This document shows positions 1-9,337 of a stretch of DNA of 64,000 nucleotides, one piece after another. The notes beneath the pieces were generated by a model. It worked only from the letters and a program-made list of their open reading frames with translations, ran no database searches and was not told the DNA's origin. Source of the stretch: an uncultured Ruminococcus sp. (GTDB taxonomy: Bacteria; Bacillota; Clostridia; UBA1212); NCBI GenBank assembly GCA_902792515.1, contig CADAZX010000010.1, forward strand, positions 1 to 64,000, written 5' to 3'. Every line of letters starts with the position of its first letter. The stretch's first letter is position 1. The position numbers were made by a program, and so were the translations under genes.

Positions 1-872
<872 letters not shown>

Positions 873-897
873 TCAACAGCAAACTGACTGATTTTCC

Positions 898-933
898 GGA
901 AAAATCTCAGGAAAAATCTCAGGAAAAATCTAA
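898..933. repeat. 12-bp tandem repeat, three copies
   Basis: The unit GGAAAAATCTCA occurs at 898-909 and 910-921 exactly, and at 922-933 with one substitution. A degenerate fourth copy may follow. It is one of several short tandem duplications in upstream regions of this window. Confidence 0.85.
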
Positions 934-1044
934 GGAAAATTACCGGGAAATCTCCGGAGCGATTCCGGAATTACTCTTTCTTGCGTAACGGAAAAAACGG
1001 AAAAAAACGGAAAAAACGGCCGCTGCCGGAAAATAATTTTGTCC

Positions 1045-1073
1045 TTGAAAAACGGGTCGTTTTTTTGTATAAT
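1045..1073 (+). promoter_or_regulatory. Sigma-A type promoter for the lipoprotein gene
   Basis: TTGAAA at 1045-1050 and TATAAT at 1068-1073 are separated by 17 bp. The predicted start near 1080 gives a leader of about 140 nt before the ATG at 1221. Confidence 0.75.
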
Positions 1074-1220
1074 CGAAACAGCTTTTCAAAGTGAGTTTCC
1101 GCCCGCGACAGGACCGGCTCAGAAACGGTATTAAACCGGGATGCCGCGCGAAATGATACCGCGAAAAGCGGAAATACGGCGAATTTAACAGATTATTTCG
1201 CAAAAGGAAGGGTTTTATCA

Positions 1221-2762
1221 ATGAAAAAACGTATTTTGTCGTTTTTGATCGTTATCGCGCTGCTGGTGACATGCGCCGCGGCGTGCACGAAACCGGACGG
1301 CCCGGACACAGCTCCGACTCAGGCGCCTGTTGCCACCGACGCTCCGAAGGACACTGAAGCTCCGGAAAAACCGACCGACGCTCCCGCAGCGGAGCCGACG
1401 GAAGTTCCCACGGAGGAACCGACAAAGGAACCGAAACCGGAGCTCGACATCGGCGATCTCGACTGCATTCTCTTCGATCTCGAGGACGAATCAAGTATGA
1501 CTACGCTCGCTTGCCTTTTTGAGACGGGCGTTGAGGATATCTGGCTCGACATCGAGACCGATATCGGCGACAACTACGTCGTTTTCAATTTCGATGAGCC
1601 TTTCTCCGGTGAGACGTATAAATACATCGCTTTCAAGTACAGACTCGGCTACGCTCAGAGCATCCGCAACACGAACCATTTCTATTCGGTGAATACGGAG
1701 AGCGGCGGACCGTCGGGTACCGAAGGACTTTGGGGCGACATCGAGTGGATCTCCGACCAGGACTGGCACACCGGAATCCTGAACCTTGCCGAGATGTTCC
1801 CGGCCGCGGCAGGCGACTGGACCGCTATAAGATTCCCGTCGGTTGACGCGAAGGGCGGCATCTATTCCATCGCTTGGCTCGGAGCTTTCAAGAGCGAAGA
1901 GGATATTCAAAAATACGACGACGCGTTTAACAAGGTTTACGGCGAAAAGCTTGTGAAGGCAGAGGCGCCGGCAGAGCAGGACAAGGATGAGGAGATTCCG
2001 GACCTCGACGATGAGTTCGATGAGACGCTCTTTGATTTCGAGGAGTTCGACAACGACGAGAGTTTTACTCCCGGCAGTTTTGATCCGTACGAGTATAAAA
2101 TGGGCGCAAATCAGTCCAGGGCCTTGATTACCGACAATAATGCGTATGCTTGCCTCGCTTTTGACACAATCTACTACAACGGACTGATCAAGTCAGAACA
2201 GGGCTACACCGCGACGTTCAGGTTCAGGAACAACGGCGACGCTCACAACTTCGGCGGATTCGTTTTCAACTGGGGCGACGAGAACAACACCAGCCGCGAC
2301 TTCTTCGAGAACAACGGTCTCGAGGGCGACGGAATGGGATCGCTCGTGTCAAACAGCGGATGCGGTTTCTTCTTCCAGGGTAACAACACGGTAAAGATTT
2401 ACGTTCCTTGCTGGGACGCCGAGAAGAATAAGAAGAGCTACGCGTCAGCCACGATCGAGGCCGACATCAACTTCAGCGGAGCATTCGTTGATTTCGAGGT
2501 TGTAGACGACGGAACGGGAAGCGTTACGGTCAAGGCGAACGGAAACGTTTTCGTGGTGCTCGAGTACTCCAACCCCGGCGTTATCAACAAGGCGTTCGGC
2601 TACAACGAGGGCTACTACCGCAACGTGAAGCTTGTCGACGGCGCGGGCAACGAGCTGTTCTCCGCCGAAAACGCGCTCTTCTCGAAGTATAAGAGCTTTG
2701 CGTGGGCGGGACGCGCACACGAGGTCTATGTCGACGACATTAAGATAGTCAACAAAAAATGA
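1221..2762 (+). CDS. Secreted lipoprotein with T/P/E-rich linker and two beta-rich regions, function unknown
   Basis: The product (513 aa) starts with a lipoprotein signal: MKKR, a hydrophobic stretch, and a Cys near residue 22 (CAAAC). Residues about 23-75 are a Thr/Pro/Glu/Ala-rich linker typical of surface proteins. The rest is acidic, rich in Asn, Gly, Tyr and aromatics, in two parts (about 80-240 and 290-513) joined by a very acidic stretch. The second part (FRFRNNGDAHNFGGFVFNWG, CGFFFQGN) looks like a concanavalin/jelly-roll carbohydrate-binding fold, but I recognise no named family. The ATG at 1221 follows AAAGGAAGGG at good spacing. The next gene is a putative glycosidase, so a glycan-binding role is plausible but inferred. 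Confidence 0.85.
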   Translation: MKKRILSFLIVIALLVTCAAACTKPDGPDTAPTQAPVATDAPKDTEAPEKPTDAPAAEPTEVPTEEPTKEPKPELDIGDLDCILFDLEDESSMTTLACLFETGVEDIWLDIETDIGDNYVVFNFDEPFSGETYKYIAFKYRLGYAQSIRNTNHFYSVNTESGGPSGTEGLWGDIEWISDQDWHTGILNLAEMFPAAAGDWTAIRFPSVDAKGGIYSIAWLGAFKSEEDIQKYDDAFNKVYGEKLVKAEAPAEQDKDEEIPDLDDEFDETLFDFEEFDNDESFTPGSFDPYEYKMGANQSRALITDNNAYACLAFDTIYYNGLIKSEQGYTATFRFRNNGDAHNFGGFVFNWGDENNTSRDFFENNGLEGDGMGSLVSNSGCGFFFQGNNTVKIYVPCWDAEKNKKSYASATIEADINFSGAFVDFEVVDDGTGSVTVKANGNVFVVLEYSNPGVINKAFGYNEGYYRNVKLVDGAGNELFSAENALFSKYKSFAWAGRAHEVYVDDIKIVNKK

Positions 2763-2923
2763 TAGGCGGCGTGCTTGAAACGGAAGGGTTTTTTACCTGC
2801 CGGCGCGGGCAGTCCGCAAGAATTGACAGCAAAAGTTAATTGAAAATATTCAGAGTCGGGACGGAATGCCGGTGAGAAACGGCCGCCCCGGCTCTAAATT
2901 TGTTTTTTGGGGGAGAAAACTGT

Positions 2924-5515
2924 ATGAACGAAAGACTCGGAGACGTTCTGAAAGGGCGGCCTGACAATTATCTGCTGCCTTTTTACTGGCTTCACGGCGA
3001 TCACCACGACACGATTCCCGAAGAGGTCGAGCGGATATATAAAAGCGGCTGCAGGGCGTTCTGCGTTGAGTCGAGAACGCACCGCGACTTCTGCGGCGAA
3101 GGCTGGTGGCGCGATATGGATCTCATTCTGGAAGAGGCCGAAAAGCGCGGGATGAAGGTGTGGTTTTTCGACGACGACCACTATCCCACAGGACACGCCG
3201 CGGGGGCTGTCGCGAATCACCCCGAACTCCGGAAATGGCAGCTCGGGGAAAGGCACGTCGACGTGGCGGGACCTCTGGACGGAGCGCTGCTGACTGTCGA
3301 GCCGACCGACGAAGACCACGTGCTGCTCGGCGTTTACGCCTATCCCAGGGGAGGCGGAGAGGAGGACCTTCTGCCCGAACCTGTCGACCTTACGGCAGGC
3401 GTCAAAAACGGATTCCTCGGTTTTTCGCTCCCAAAGGGCGTTTTCAGGGTGTTTTTCTTCTATAAAACGAGAAGAGGCGCCGCGCAGGGCAACTATATCG
3501 ACATGCTCGACGAGCGCGGCGCGCAACTCCTTATCGACACTGTTTACGAACCCCAGTATAAAATGTACGGTGACAGGTTCGGAACGACGATCGCGGGCTT
3601 TTTCTCCGACGAACCGCAGCTCGGAAACGGCTGGTACGGTCCGCATACCGTCGACATGGGAGGGTACAACCACAGGCTAGGAATGCCTGGTCTCGCGCTT
3701 CCGTGGAACGACAGGATTATCCCTATGATGAGGGAAAAACTCGGCTTCGATCCTGTTCCGTTTTTCCCCGCGCTCTGGTTCGGAATGGGAGAGGAAAAAA
3801 CGGGCAGCGTCAGGGTCGCTTACATGGACGCTGTGACGAAACTCCACAGAGACAACTTCACGCGCGTGATCGGCGACTGGTGCGAAGAACGCGGTGTCAT
3901 GTACATCGGGCACGTTATCGAGGATATGAACTCTCACGCGAGGCTCTGCGTCAGCGGCGGTCATTATTTCAGATCTCTCGACGGTCAGCACATGAGCGGG
4001 ATCGACATCGTTCTACACCAGATCATTCCCGGGCTTACAGGGTATTTCCACACCGCCTCCGCGTTCGGAAACAGGGCCGACTCAGCCTTTTACGAATACG
4101 TTCTCGCGAAGCTCGCGTCCTCGTTCGCGCATATCGGAACGCAGACGCAAGGCAGGGCGATGTGCGAGGTTTTCGGCGCGTACGGCTGGGCCGAGAACGC
4201 GGGAATGATGAAGTGGCTGATCGACCATCTCCTGGTGAGGGGCGTGAACTATTTCATTCCGCACGCGTTTTCGCCGTCGTTCCCGGATCCCGACTGTCCT
4301 CCACATTTCGGGGCGGGCGACCGCGATCCGCAGTTCGAGGGCTTTACGAAGCTGATGAACTACACGAACAAGGCGGCGCATCTTCTTTCCGGCGGCGTTC
4401 AAAAAACGCAGGCAGCCGTTTTGTACCACGCTGAGGCCGAGTGGATGAACAACGACGGAGACGCTATGCTCACTCAGGTGCCGGCGAAGATCCTGTACGA
4501 CGCGCACATCGACTACGATATTATTCCGTGTGACTGCCTGACAGGCGGAAGCGGGAGCCGTGTTTTTGAGGCGCATACCGAAAACGGGCGGCTGTTGATC
4601 GGAAAGCAGTCGTACTCGTGCCTTATAGTTCCGTTCGCGGCGGAGCTTCCTGAAGACGTGAACGGAGCGCTCGCGTCGCTCGAGGCGGAGAGCGTGCCTG
4701 TAGTAAGGATGCGAAACGATGAGACCGGCGGGGAACTGCTGCGCGAAATTTACCTATATTTAGAAAAAGATTTCGAGGTGGAGGGCGACTTCCCGCTGCT
4801 CCGCTGCGCCCATTTCGTATACCCTGATTCTGACGTTTACATGTTCGTCAACGAGTCGGTTTGCGAGACCGGCGACACTTGCATCACGCTTCGCGACGTC
4901 AAAAACGCACGCTCGTGCACGCTTCTCGACATGCTCAACGACAGAACCGTCACGAAAAAAGTCGTGAACGGTGCTCTCAAACTGAAGCTGGCGCCGTATC
5001 AGTCGGTCATCGCGGTTTTCGAAAAAGGTTCGCGCGAGGGGGACGGCGTTCCGGCCTGGGATGACGGCGACGAAATTCTTAAAGAAATTCCGGCTGAGAT
5101 GGTTTTCGACATCGAGACCGCCTCCTACGAAAATCCGTGGGTCTTTAAAAAGGCGTTCGAAAACGTGGGCTCCCACGCTCTTCCCAACGTCACGGACGTA
5201 TCAGCGGATCCGGGTTTCTCCGGAAAGATCAGATATGCTTCGAGTTTTGCGCGGCCTGCGGGAGACGTAAGGGAACTCGACCTCGGAAACGTCGGAGTGA
5301 CGTCGCATCTCTGGCTTAACGGCACCGACCTTGGAGTCAGAATCTGCCCGCCTTACCGGTACGACGTCAAAAACGCCCTAAAAGAAGGCGAAAACGAGAT
5401 CGTGATCGAGGTTTCGAACACACTCGGAAACGCGCTTCGCGACAGGTTTACGCAGTATCTTGCGCTGCCGGCGTCAGGCGTCATGGGACCGATCAAGTGG
5501 GCGGTGAAAGAATAA
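2924..5515 (+). CDS. Putative glycoside hydrolase, GH106-like, with C-terminal sugar-binding domain
   Basis: This protein (863 aa from ATG 2924) has an N-terminal TIM-barrel-like region with FYWLHGDHHD, CVESRTHRDF and WFFDDDHYPTGHAAG, and a later FFSDEPQLG that could carry an acidic catalytic residue. The last 130 aa (HLWLNGTDLG, ICPPYRYDV, EGENEIVIEVSNTLGN) match the jelly roll at the end of GH2 and GH106 enzymes. The overall pattern is that of GH106-like proteins, the alpha-L-rhamnosidase group, but the substrate is not proven. There is no signal peptide, so it should act in the cytoplasm on imported sugars. I chose ATG 2924 over an in-frame TTG at 2900 because GGGGGAG at 2909-2915 fits 2924. 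A possible weak promoter (TTGACA at 2823-2828) lies upstream. Confidence 0.75.
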   Translation: MNERLGDVLKGRPDNYLLPFYWLHGDHHDTIPEEVERIYKSGCRAFCVESRTHRDFCGEGWWRDMDLILEEAEKRGMKVWFFDDDHYPTGHAAGAVANHPELRKWQLGERHVDVAGPLDGALLTVEPTDEDHVLLGVYAYPRGGGEEDLLPEPVDLTAGVKNGFLGFSLPKGVFRVFFFYKTRRGAAQGNYIDMLDERGAQLLIDTVYEPQYKMYGDRFGTTIAGFFSDEPQLGNGWYGPHTVDMGGYNHRLGMPGLALPWNDRIIPMMREKLGFDPVPFFPALWFGMGEEKTGSVRVAYMDAVTKLHRDNFTRVIGDWCEERGVMYIGHVIEDMNSHARLCVSGGHYFRSLDGQHMSGIDIVLHQIIPGLTGYFHTASAFGNRADSAFYEYVLAKLASSFAHIGTQTQGRAMCEVFGAYGWAENAGMMKWLIDHLLVRGVNYFIPHAFSPSFPDPDCPPHFGAGDRDPQFEGFTKLMNYTNKAAHLLSGGVQKTQAAVLYHAEAEWMNNDGDAMLTQVPAKILYDAHIDYDIIPCDCLTGGSGSRVFEAHTENGRLLIGKQSYSCLIVPFAAELPEDVNGALASLEAESVPVVRMRNDETGGELLREIYLYLEKDFEVEGDFPLLRCAHFVYPDSDVYMFVNESVCETGDTCITLRDVKNARSCTLLDMLNDRTVTKKVVNGALKLKLAPYQSVIAVFEKGSREGDGVPAWDDGDEILKEIPAEMVFDIETASYENPWVFKKAFENVGSHALPNVTDVSADPGFSGKIRYASSFARPAGDVRELDLGNVGVTSHLWLNGTDLGVRICPPYRYDVKNALKEGENEIVIEVSNTLGNALRDRFTQYLALPASGVMGPIKWAVKE

Positions 5516-5538
5516 TTTTTGGTATTGATACTTAGCGG

Positions 5539-5566
5539 GCCGCCCGGTGAAAATCCGGGCGGCTTT
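5539..5566 (+). terminator. Hairpin terminator after the GH106-like gene
   Basis: A 9-bp perfect stem (5539-5547 with 5555-5563) with a 7-nt loop is followed by TTTGTG and a T-rich stretch ending in TTTTT. It lies 24 bp after the stop codon. Confidence 0.75.
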
Positions 5567-5620
5567 GTGTTATTCGTTTTTGCTGATTTTTGAGGGTCTT
5601 CATATGGCTTCATGCGGCTC

Positions 5621-5650
5621 GCGTGAAGCGAAAAGTTAACTTCCACTTCA
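5621..5650. repeat. GTTAAC-centred intergenic palindrome (copy 1)
   Basis: An imperfect palindrome centred on GTTAAC (5635-5640), with arms TGAAGCGAAAA and TTCCACTTCA. A near-identical copy, with one mismatch over the first 28 bases, is at 29950-29980, also upstream of a promoter. It could be an operator or a remnant of a palindromic intergenic repeat family. Confidence 0.75.
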
Positions 5651-5683
5651 TGACGACTTCATGCGGCTCGGGCGTTCGGAGTA

Positions 5684-5712
5684 TTGATATAGGCGTAAAA
5701 AAGGAGTATAAT
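5684..5712 (+). promoter_or_regulatory. pgi promoter
   Basis: TTGATA at 5684-5689, a 17-bp spacer and TATAAT at 5707-5712. The palindromic repeat ends 33 bp upstream of the -35 box. Confidence 0.8.
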
Positions 5713-5805
5713 AAAAGCGTATGCGCGCATGTAAACCGGCCGTTGGAATTTGCGCACGGAACCGCAATTCGCGGAACCCGGAACGCACCCTAAGAAACGG
5801 CGCCG

Positions 5806-5829
5806 CGCGAAATACATCGCGAAATACAT
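5806..5829 (+). repeat. 12-bp duplicated unit in the pgi leader
   Basis: CGCGAAATACAT occurs twice in tandem (5806-5817 and 5818-5829), ending 11 bp before the GGAGG of pgi. A change in copy number would alter leader length. Confidence 0.85.
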
Positions 5830-5851
5830 AGAAAAATACCGGAGGTATTAT

Positions 5852-7171
5852 ATGTCATTGATTAAGTTTGAATATGCGGACGCATTGAAGTTCGTAACGG
5901 AAAACGAAATCCGCGACCTCGCTGCGGAAGTAAAAAAAGCCGGCGTTATGCTGGAGCGCGGAACAGGCGAGGGAAACGATTTTTTGGGATGGTACAAATT
6001 GCCTAAAAAAAGGAGAAAAGCTGAAATTGCGAAGGTGCTTTCCGCCGCAAAGGAGATAAGAAGGACCTCAGAGGTTCTCGTCGTGATCGGAATCGGAGGC
6101 TCATATCTCGGGGCAAGAGCGGCAATCGAGGCGCTCACCGATCCCTTTTACAACATCAGGGCTCTCACGGGAAAGAAACGCGCTAACACGGCGGTCTTTT
6201 TTGCCGGCAATTCAATCAGCCCCGAGTACCTTCTCGCGCTTGAGGAGATCGTCGGAAAGAGAGACTTTTCTGTGAACGTCATTTCCAAGTCGGGCACAAC
6301 GACCGAGCCCGCCGTCACGTTCAGGTTTTTCAAGGAGCTTCTAGAGAAAAAGTACGGAAAAGAAGGAGCCGCGAAGAGAATTTACGCGACAACAGACCGC
6401 GCGAGAGGAGCCCTCAAGACGATGGCCGACCGCGAAGGGTACAAAACTTTCGTGATTCCGGACGACGTCGGAGGACGGTTCAGTGTTCTGACTCCTGTGG
6501 GACTTCTGCCGATGGCGGTCGCGGGAATCGACATCAACGCGGTTCTCGAAGGCGCTTCGGAAGCTTACGACGAGTTCGCGAACAACGAACTCGCGGGCAA
6601 CGCCTGCAATCTGTACGCGGCGGCGAGAACGGCGCTCTACAGAAAAGGCAAAGAGGTCGAGATACTCGTCAACTACGAACCCTGTCTGCATTTTGTGAGC
6701 GAGTGGTGGAAGCAGCTCTACGGCGAGTCAGAAGGCAAGGATGGCAAGGGCATTTTCCCGGCGTCCTGCGACTTTACGACCGACCTTCACTCAATGGGGC
6801 AGTACATCCAGGACGGAAAGAGGATACTTTTCGAGACGGTTTTGAATGTCGAAAAGCCGCGCCGCGACGTAGTGATCGGAACTGACGCCGAAAACCTCGA
6901 CGGGCTCAATTATCTCGCCGGAAAAGGCATGGACTACGTTAACAAACAGGCTGCGGCGGGAACCGCAATGGCTCACGTGGACGGCGGCGTTCCGAACCTC
7001 AAGATCACAATGGAGACGCTCGACGCGAAAAACTTCGGCGCGCTCGTGTACTTCTTTGAGAGGGCTTGCGGCGTGAGCGGCTACATGCTCGGAGTAAACC
7101 CGTTCAACCAGCCCGGCGTAGAGGCGTACAAAAAGAATATGTTCAGACTGCTCGGGAAACCCGGGTACTGA
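5852..7171 (+). CDS. pgi: Glucose-6-phosphate isomerase
   Basis: Interconverts glucose 6-phosphate and fructose 6-phosphate in glycolysis and gluconeogenesis; cytoplasmic. The 439-aa product has the family motifs [22 protein letters not shown] (the sugar-phosphate-binding SIS region) and the C-terminal [14 protein letters not shown], and is close to the usual 445-450 aa of the short Firmicutes form. The ATG at 5852 follows GGAGG (5841-5845). In-frame codons reach back to 5750 but that stretch is the leader, which contains a duplicated 12-bp unit. The gene has its own promoter and appears to be a single transcript ending at the hairpin 7183-7219. It connects to glycogen metabolism further along the window. 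Confidence 0.97.
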   Translation: MSLIKFEYADALKFVTENEIRDLAAEVKKAGVMLERGTGEGNDFLGWYKLPKKRRKAEIAKVLSAAKEIRRTSEVLVVIGIGGSYLGARAAIEALTDPFYNIRALTGKKRANTAVFFAGNSISPEYLLALEEIVGKRDFSVNVISKSGTTTEPAVTFRFFKELLEKKYGKEGAAKRIYATTDRARGALKTMADREGYKTFVIPDDVGGRFSVLTPVGLLPMAVAGIDINAVLEGASEAYDEFANNELAGNACNLYAAARTALYRKGKEVEILVNYEPCLHFVSEWWKQLYGESEGKDGKGIFPASCDFTTDLHSMGQYIQDGKRILFETVLNVEKPRRDVVIGTDAENLDGLNYLAGKGMDYVNKQAAAGTAMAHVDGGVPNLKITMETLDAKNFGALVYFFERACGVSGYMLGVNPFNQPGVEAYKKNMFRLLGKPGY

Positions 7172-7182
7172 TTAAAGGAGGA

Positions 7183-7219
7183 GCCGGCGCGGCATTATAA
7201 TCTGCGGCGCCGCGCCGGC
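7183..7219 (+). terminator. GC-rich hairpin after pgi (no clear U-tract)
   Basis: An 11-bp perfect stem (7183-7193 with 7209-7219) and a 15-nt loop that happens to contain TATAAT. CTTCCC rather than a U-run follows, so intrinsic termination is uncertain; it may serve as a 3' end stabiliser. Confidence 0.55.
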
Positions 7220-7276
7220 CTTCCCGGCACAACACGTGTTTTTGACTAAAAACAGGGAAAATTTGTTTTCGCGAAA

Positions 7277-9235
7277 ATGAAGATTGACATTCTGACGCTC
7301 TTTCCGGAGATGATACAGGCGGCTCTTGGCGGAAGCGTGATCGGACGTGCCGCCGACGGCGGACTGCTCGACATCGGCTACTACCAGATCAGAGATTACA
7401 CATTAAACAAACAGAGAAAGGTCGACGACACGCCTTACGGAGGCGGGCCTGGCATGCTTATGACGTGCCAGCCTGTTATTGACTGTTTCCGCGACGCCGT
7501 GGCAAAAGCGGCGGACCGCGACGGGACACTGAAACCGTACACCGTCTATATGTCGCCGAAGGGCACGAAGCTCGACTCCGCGACCGCGAAAAGGCTCTCG
7601 GAAAAGCCTTATCTGGTCATACTCTGCGGCCATTACGAGGGCGTCGACGAGAGGGCGATCGAAACGATCTGCGACGAAGAGATTTCGATTGGGGACTACG
7701 TTCTTACCGGCGGCGAGATGGCGGCGGCGGTGCTGACGGACGCTGTCGTGAGATTTGTTCCCGGCGTGCTCGGGTCGCCCGAATCCGCTGGAAGCGAGTC
7801 GTTCGAAGGCCTTTTGCTCGAATATCCTCAGTACACAAAGCCTGCCGTTTATGAGGGAAATGCCGTTCCGGAGGTACTTCTGGGCGGAAATCACGCCGAC
7901 ATCACCGCGTGGCGACTTTCCGAGGCGGAAAAGATCACTCGTGAGCGCAGACCCGACATTTACAGACAATACGTCGAGAGCCCGTTTTACGCGAAAAGGG
8001 ACGTCTATCTTGACAACAGCGCCACCACGAGGCAGACACCCGAGGTGACAGACGCCGTCGCGTCAACAGCCGAACTGCTCTACGGAAACCCTTCGTCGCT
8101 GTCGAGACTTGGAATGAAGGCCGAAAAAGCGCTTCGCGAGGCGCGCGAGACCGTTGCCGCGACTGTTAACGCAAGCCGCGACGAGATCATTTTCACATCA
8201 GGCGGTTCCGAGTCGAACAACCTCGCTCTGAAAGGCTTTTTTGCTGCCAACAAGCACGCCGGGAAGCACATTATCGTTTCCGCCGTGGAGCATCCTTCTG
8301 TTCTCGAGACCGCGAAAGCGCTTGCGGACTCCGGTATCCGCGTATCGTACTGCCCGGTCAGGCCTGACGGAGTCGTCGACCTCGCCAAGCTCGCGGAGAT
8401 GATAGAACCGGATACGTCGCTTATTTCCGTCATGACCGTTAACAGCGAGACGGGAGCCATAATGCCTATCAAAGAGATAGCGGCCTTGAAAAACGCTGTC
8501 AATCCGAAAATCGTTCTTCACACCGACTGCGTTCAGGGCTACGGAAAGCTTCGCGTCGACGTAAAAGAACTCGGCTGCGACATGCTGACAGCGAGCGCTC
8601 ACAAGATCCACGGACCGCGCGGGGCAGGTTTTCTATACGTAAGAAAAGGCGTCAGAGTGGCGCCGCTCATTAACGGCGGAGGGCAGGAAAACGGACTTCG
8701 CTCCGGAACCGAAAATCTTCCGGCGATCGCGGGCTTCGCTGTGGCCGCCAAAGACGCGTTCGACAATATCGACGCCTCGTATGAGCTTGTCGCTTCACGC
8801 TGTGCGGCGCTGCGCGGGCTTTTGGCCGGAAAATACGGCGAGAAAGTGGTTTTCAACTCGGATCCTTCCGTATCGCTCCCTTACATTTTGAACGTTTCGT
8901 TCACGCCGCTCCGCGCGGAGGTGATGCTTCACGCTCTGGAGTCGCGAAACGTATACGTGTCCGTCGGCTCGGCGTGCTCCTCCCACAAGAAAAACCGCAG
9001 CCACGTGCTGACGGCAATGGGCGTACCGGTCAGAATTATCGACGGCAGCATCAGAATCAGCTTCTCGAGGTTTACGACGGAGGAGGACGTCGCGAGGTGC
9101 TTCGCGGCTGTGTGCGAGTGCGTCAAGGAGCTGAGGCGGGCCGCGCCTGCGGACATGAGGCCGAGGATCATCGCCGGGGAAAATCCGGATAAGGCGGAAA
9201 AACCGGAAAATGCGGAAAAAGTTAAAGAGGAATAA
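7277..9235 (+). CDS. trmD: Fusion protein: TrmD tRNA (guanine-37-N1)-methyltransferase + cysteine desulfurase
   Basis: The 652-aa product joins two complete enzymes in one uninterrupted frame. Residues 1-240 are TrmD, which makes m1G37 in tRNA: DTPYGGGPGM, LCGHYEGVDER (117-127) and SIGDYVLTGGE (137-147) form the trefoil-knot SAM site. Residues 243-620 are a NifS/IscS-class cysteine desulfurase: VYLDNSATT, SGGSESNNLAL, the PLP lysine in SAHKIHGPRG (K443) and the catalytic cysteine in VGSACSSHKK (C567). There is no start codon or ribosome binding site at the join (around 7994-8000), which argues against two genes with a lost stop. The next gene is thiI, the usual partner of a dedicated cysteine desulfurase (NifZ in Bacillus subtilis). 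A Lys/Glu-rich tail ends the protein. TrmD usually sits with rimM and rplS; here it does not. Confidence 0.93.
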   Translation: MKIDILTLFPEMIQAALGGSVIGRAADGGLLDIGYYQIRDYTLNKQRKVDDTPYGGGPGMLMTCQPVIDCFRDAVAKAADRDGTLKPYTVYMSPKGTKLDSATAKRLSEKPYLVILCGHYEGVDERAIETICDEEISIGDYVLTGGEMAAAVLTDAVVRFVPGVLGSPESAGSESFEGLLLEYPQYTKPAVYEGNAVPEVLLGGNHADITAWRLSEAEKITRERRPDIYRQYVESPFYAKRDVYLDNSATTRQTPEVTDAVASTAELLYGNPSSLSRLGMKAEKALREARETVAATVNASRDEIIFTSGGSESNNLALKGFFAANKHAGKHIIVSAVEHPSVLETAKALADSGIRVSYCPVRPDGVVDLAKLAEMIEPDTSLISVMTVNSETGAIMPIKEIAALKNAVNPKIVLHTDCVQGYGKLRVDVKELGCDMLTASAHKIHGPRGAGFLYVRKGVRVAPLINGGGQENGLRSGTENLPAIAGFAVAAKDAFDNIDASYELVASRCAALRGLLAGKYGEKVVFNSDPSVSLPYILNVSFTPLRAEVMLHALESRNVYVSVGSACSSHKKNRSHVLTAMGVPVRIIDGSIRISFSRFTTEEDVARCFAAVCECVKELRRAAPADMRPRIIAGENPDKAEKPENAEKVKEE

Positions 9236-9275
9236 AACGGGGGATTAAACCGGTTTTGTTTCAGCTGCTGAGGGA

Positions 9276-9302
9276 GCGCCGCCGCCGCGAAGGCGGCGGC
9301 GC
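9276..9302 (+). other. Strong GC hairpin between the fusion gene and thiI
   Basis: An 11-bp perfect stem (9276-9286 with 9292-9302) with a GCGAA loop. No U-run follows, so it is more likely to tune expression or stabilise the transcript within the operon than to end it. Confidence 0.6.
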
Positions 9303-9337
9303 GGCCCTTGAAAATTTTCACTAAATTGAGGACAAAA

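Larger units (their letters stand above)
5516..5851. other. Intergenic region upstream of pgi: terminator, GTTAAC palindrome, promoter, 12-bp repeat
   Basis: This 336-bp gap holds no gene. In order it contains the terminator at 5539-5566, a GTTAAC-centred palindrome at 5621-5650 flanked by 14-bp direct repeats (5608-5621 and 5657-5670), the pgi promoter at 5684-5712, and a duplicated 12-bp unit (5806-5817 and 5818-5829) just before the ribosome binding site. Confidence 0.75.

Noticed and set aside
5750..5851. N-terminal extension of Pgi
   Set aside because: It would add a basic, non-conserved segment made of the duplicated leader repeat; GGAGG marks the start at 5852.
7196..7201. TATAAT as a promoter for trmD
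   Set aside because: It lies in the loop of a hairpin and no -35 box is found at 16-18 bp upstream.
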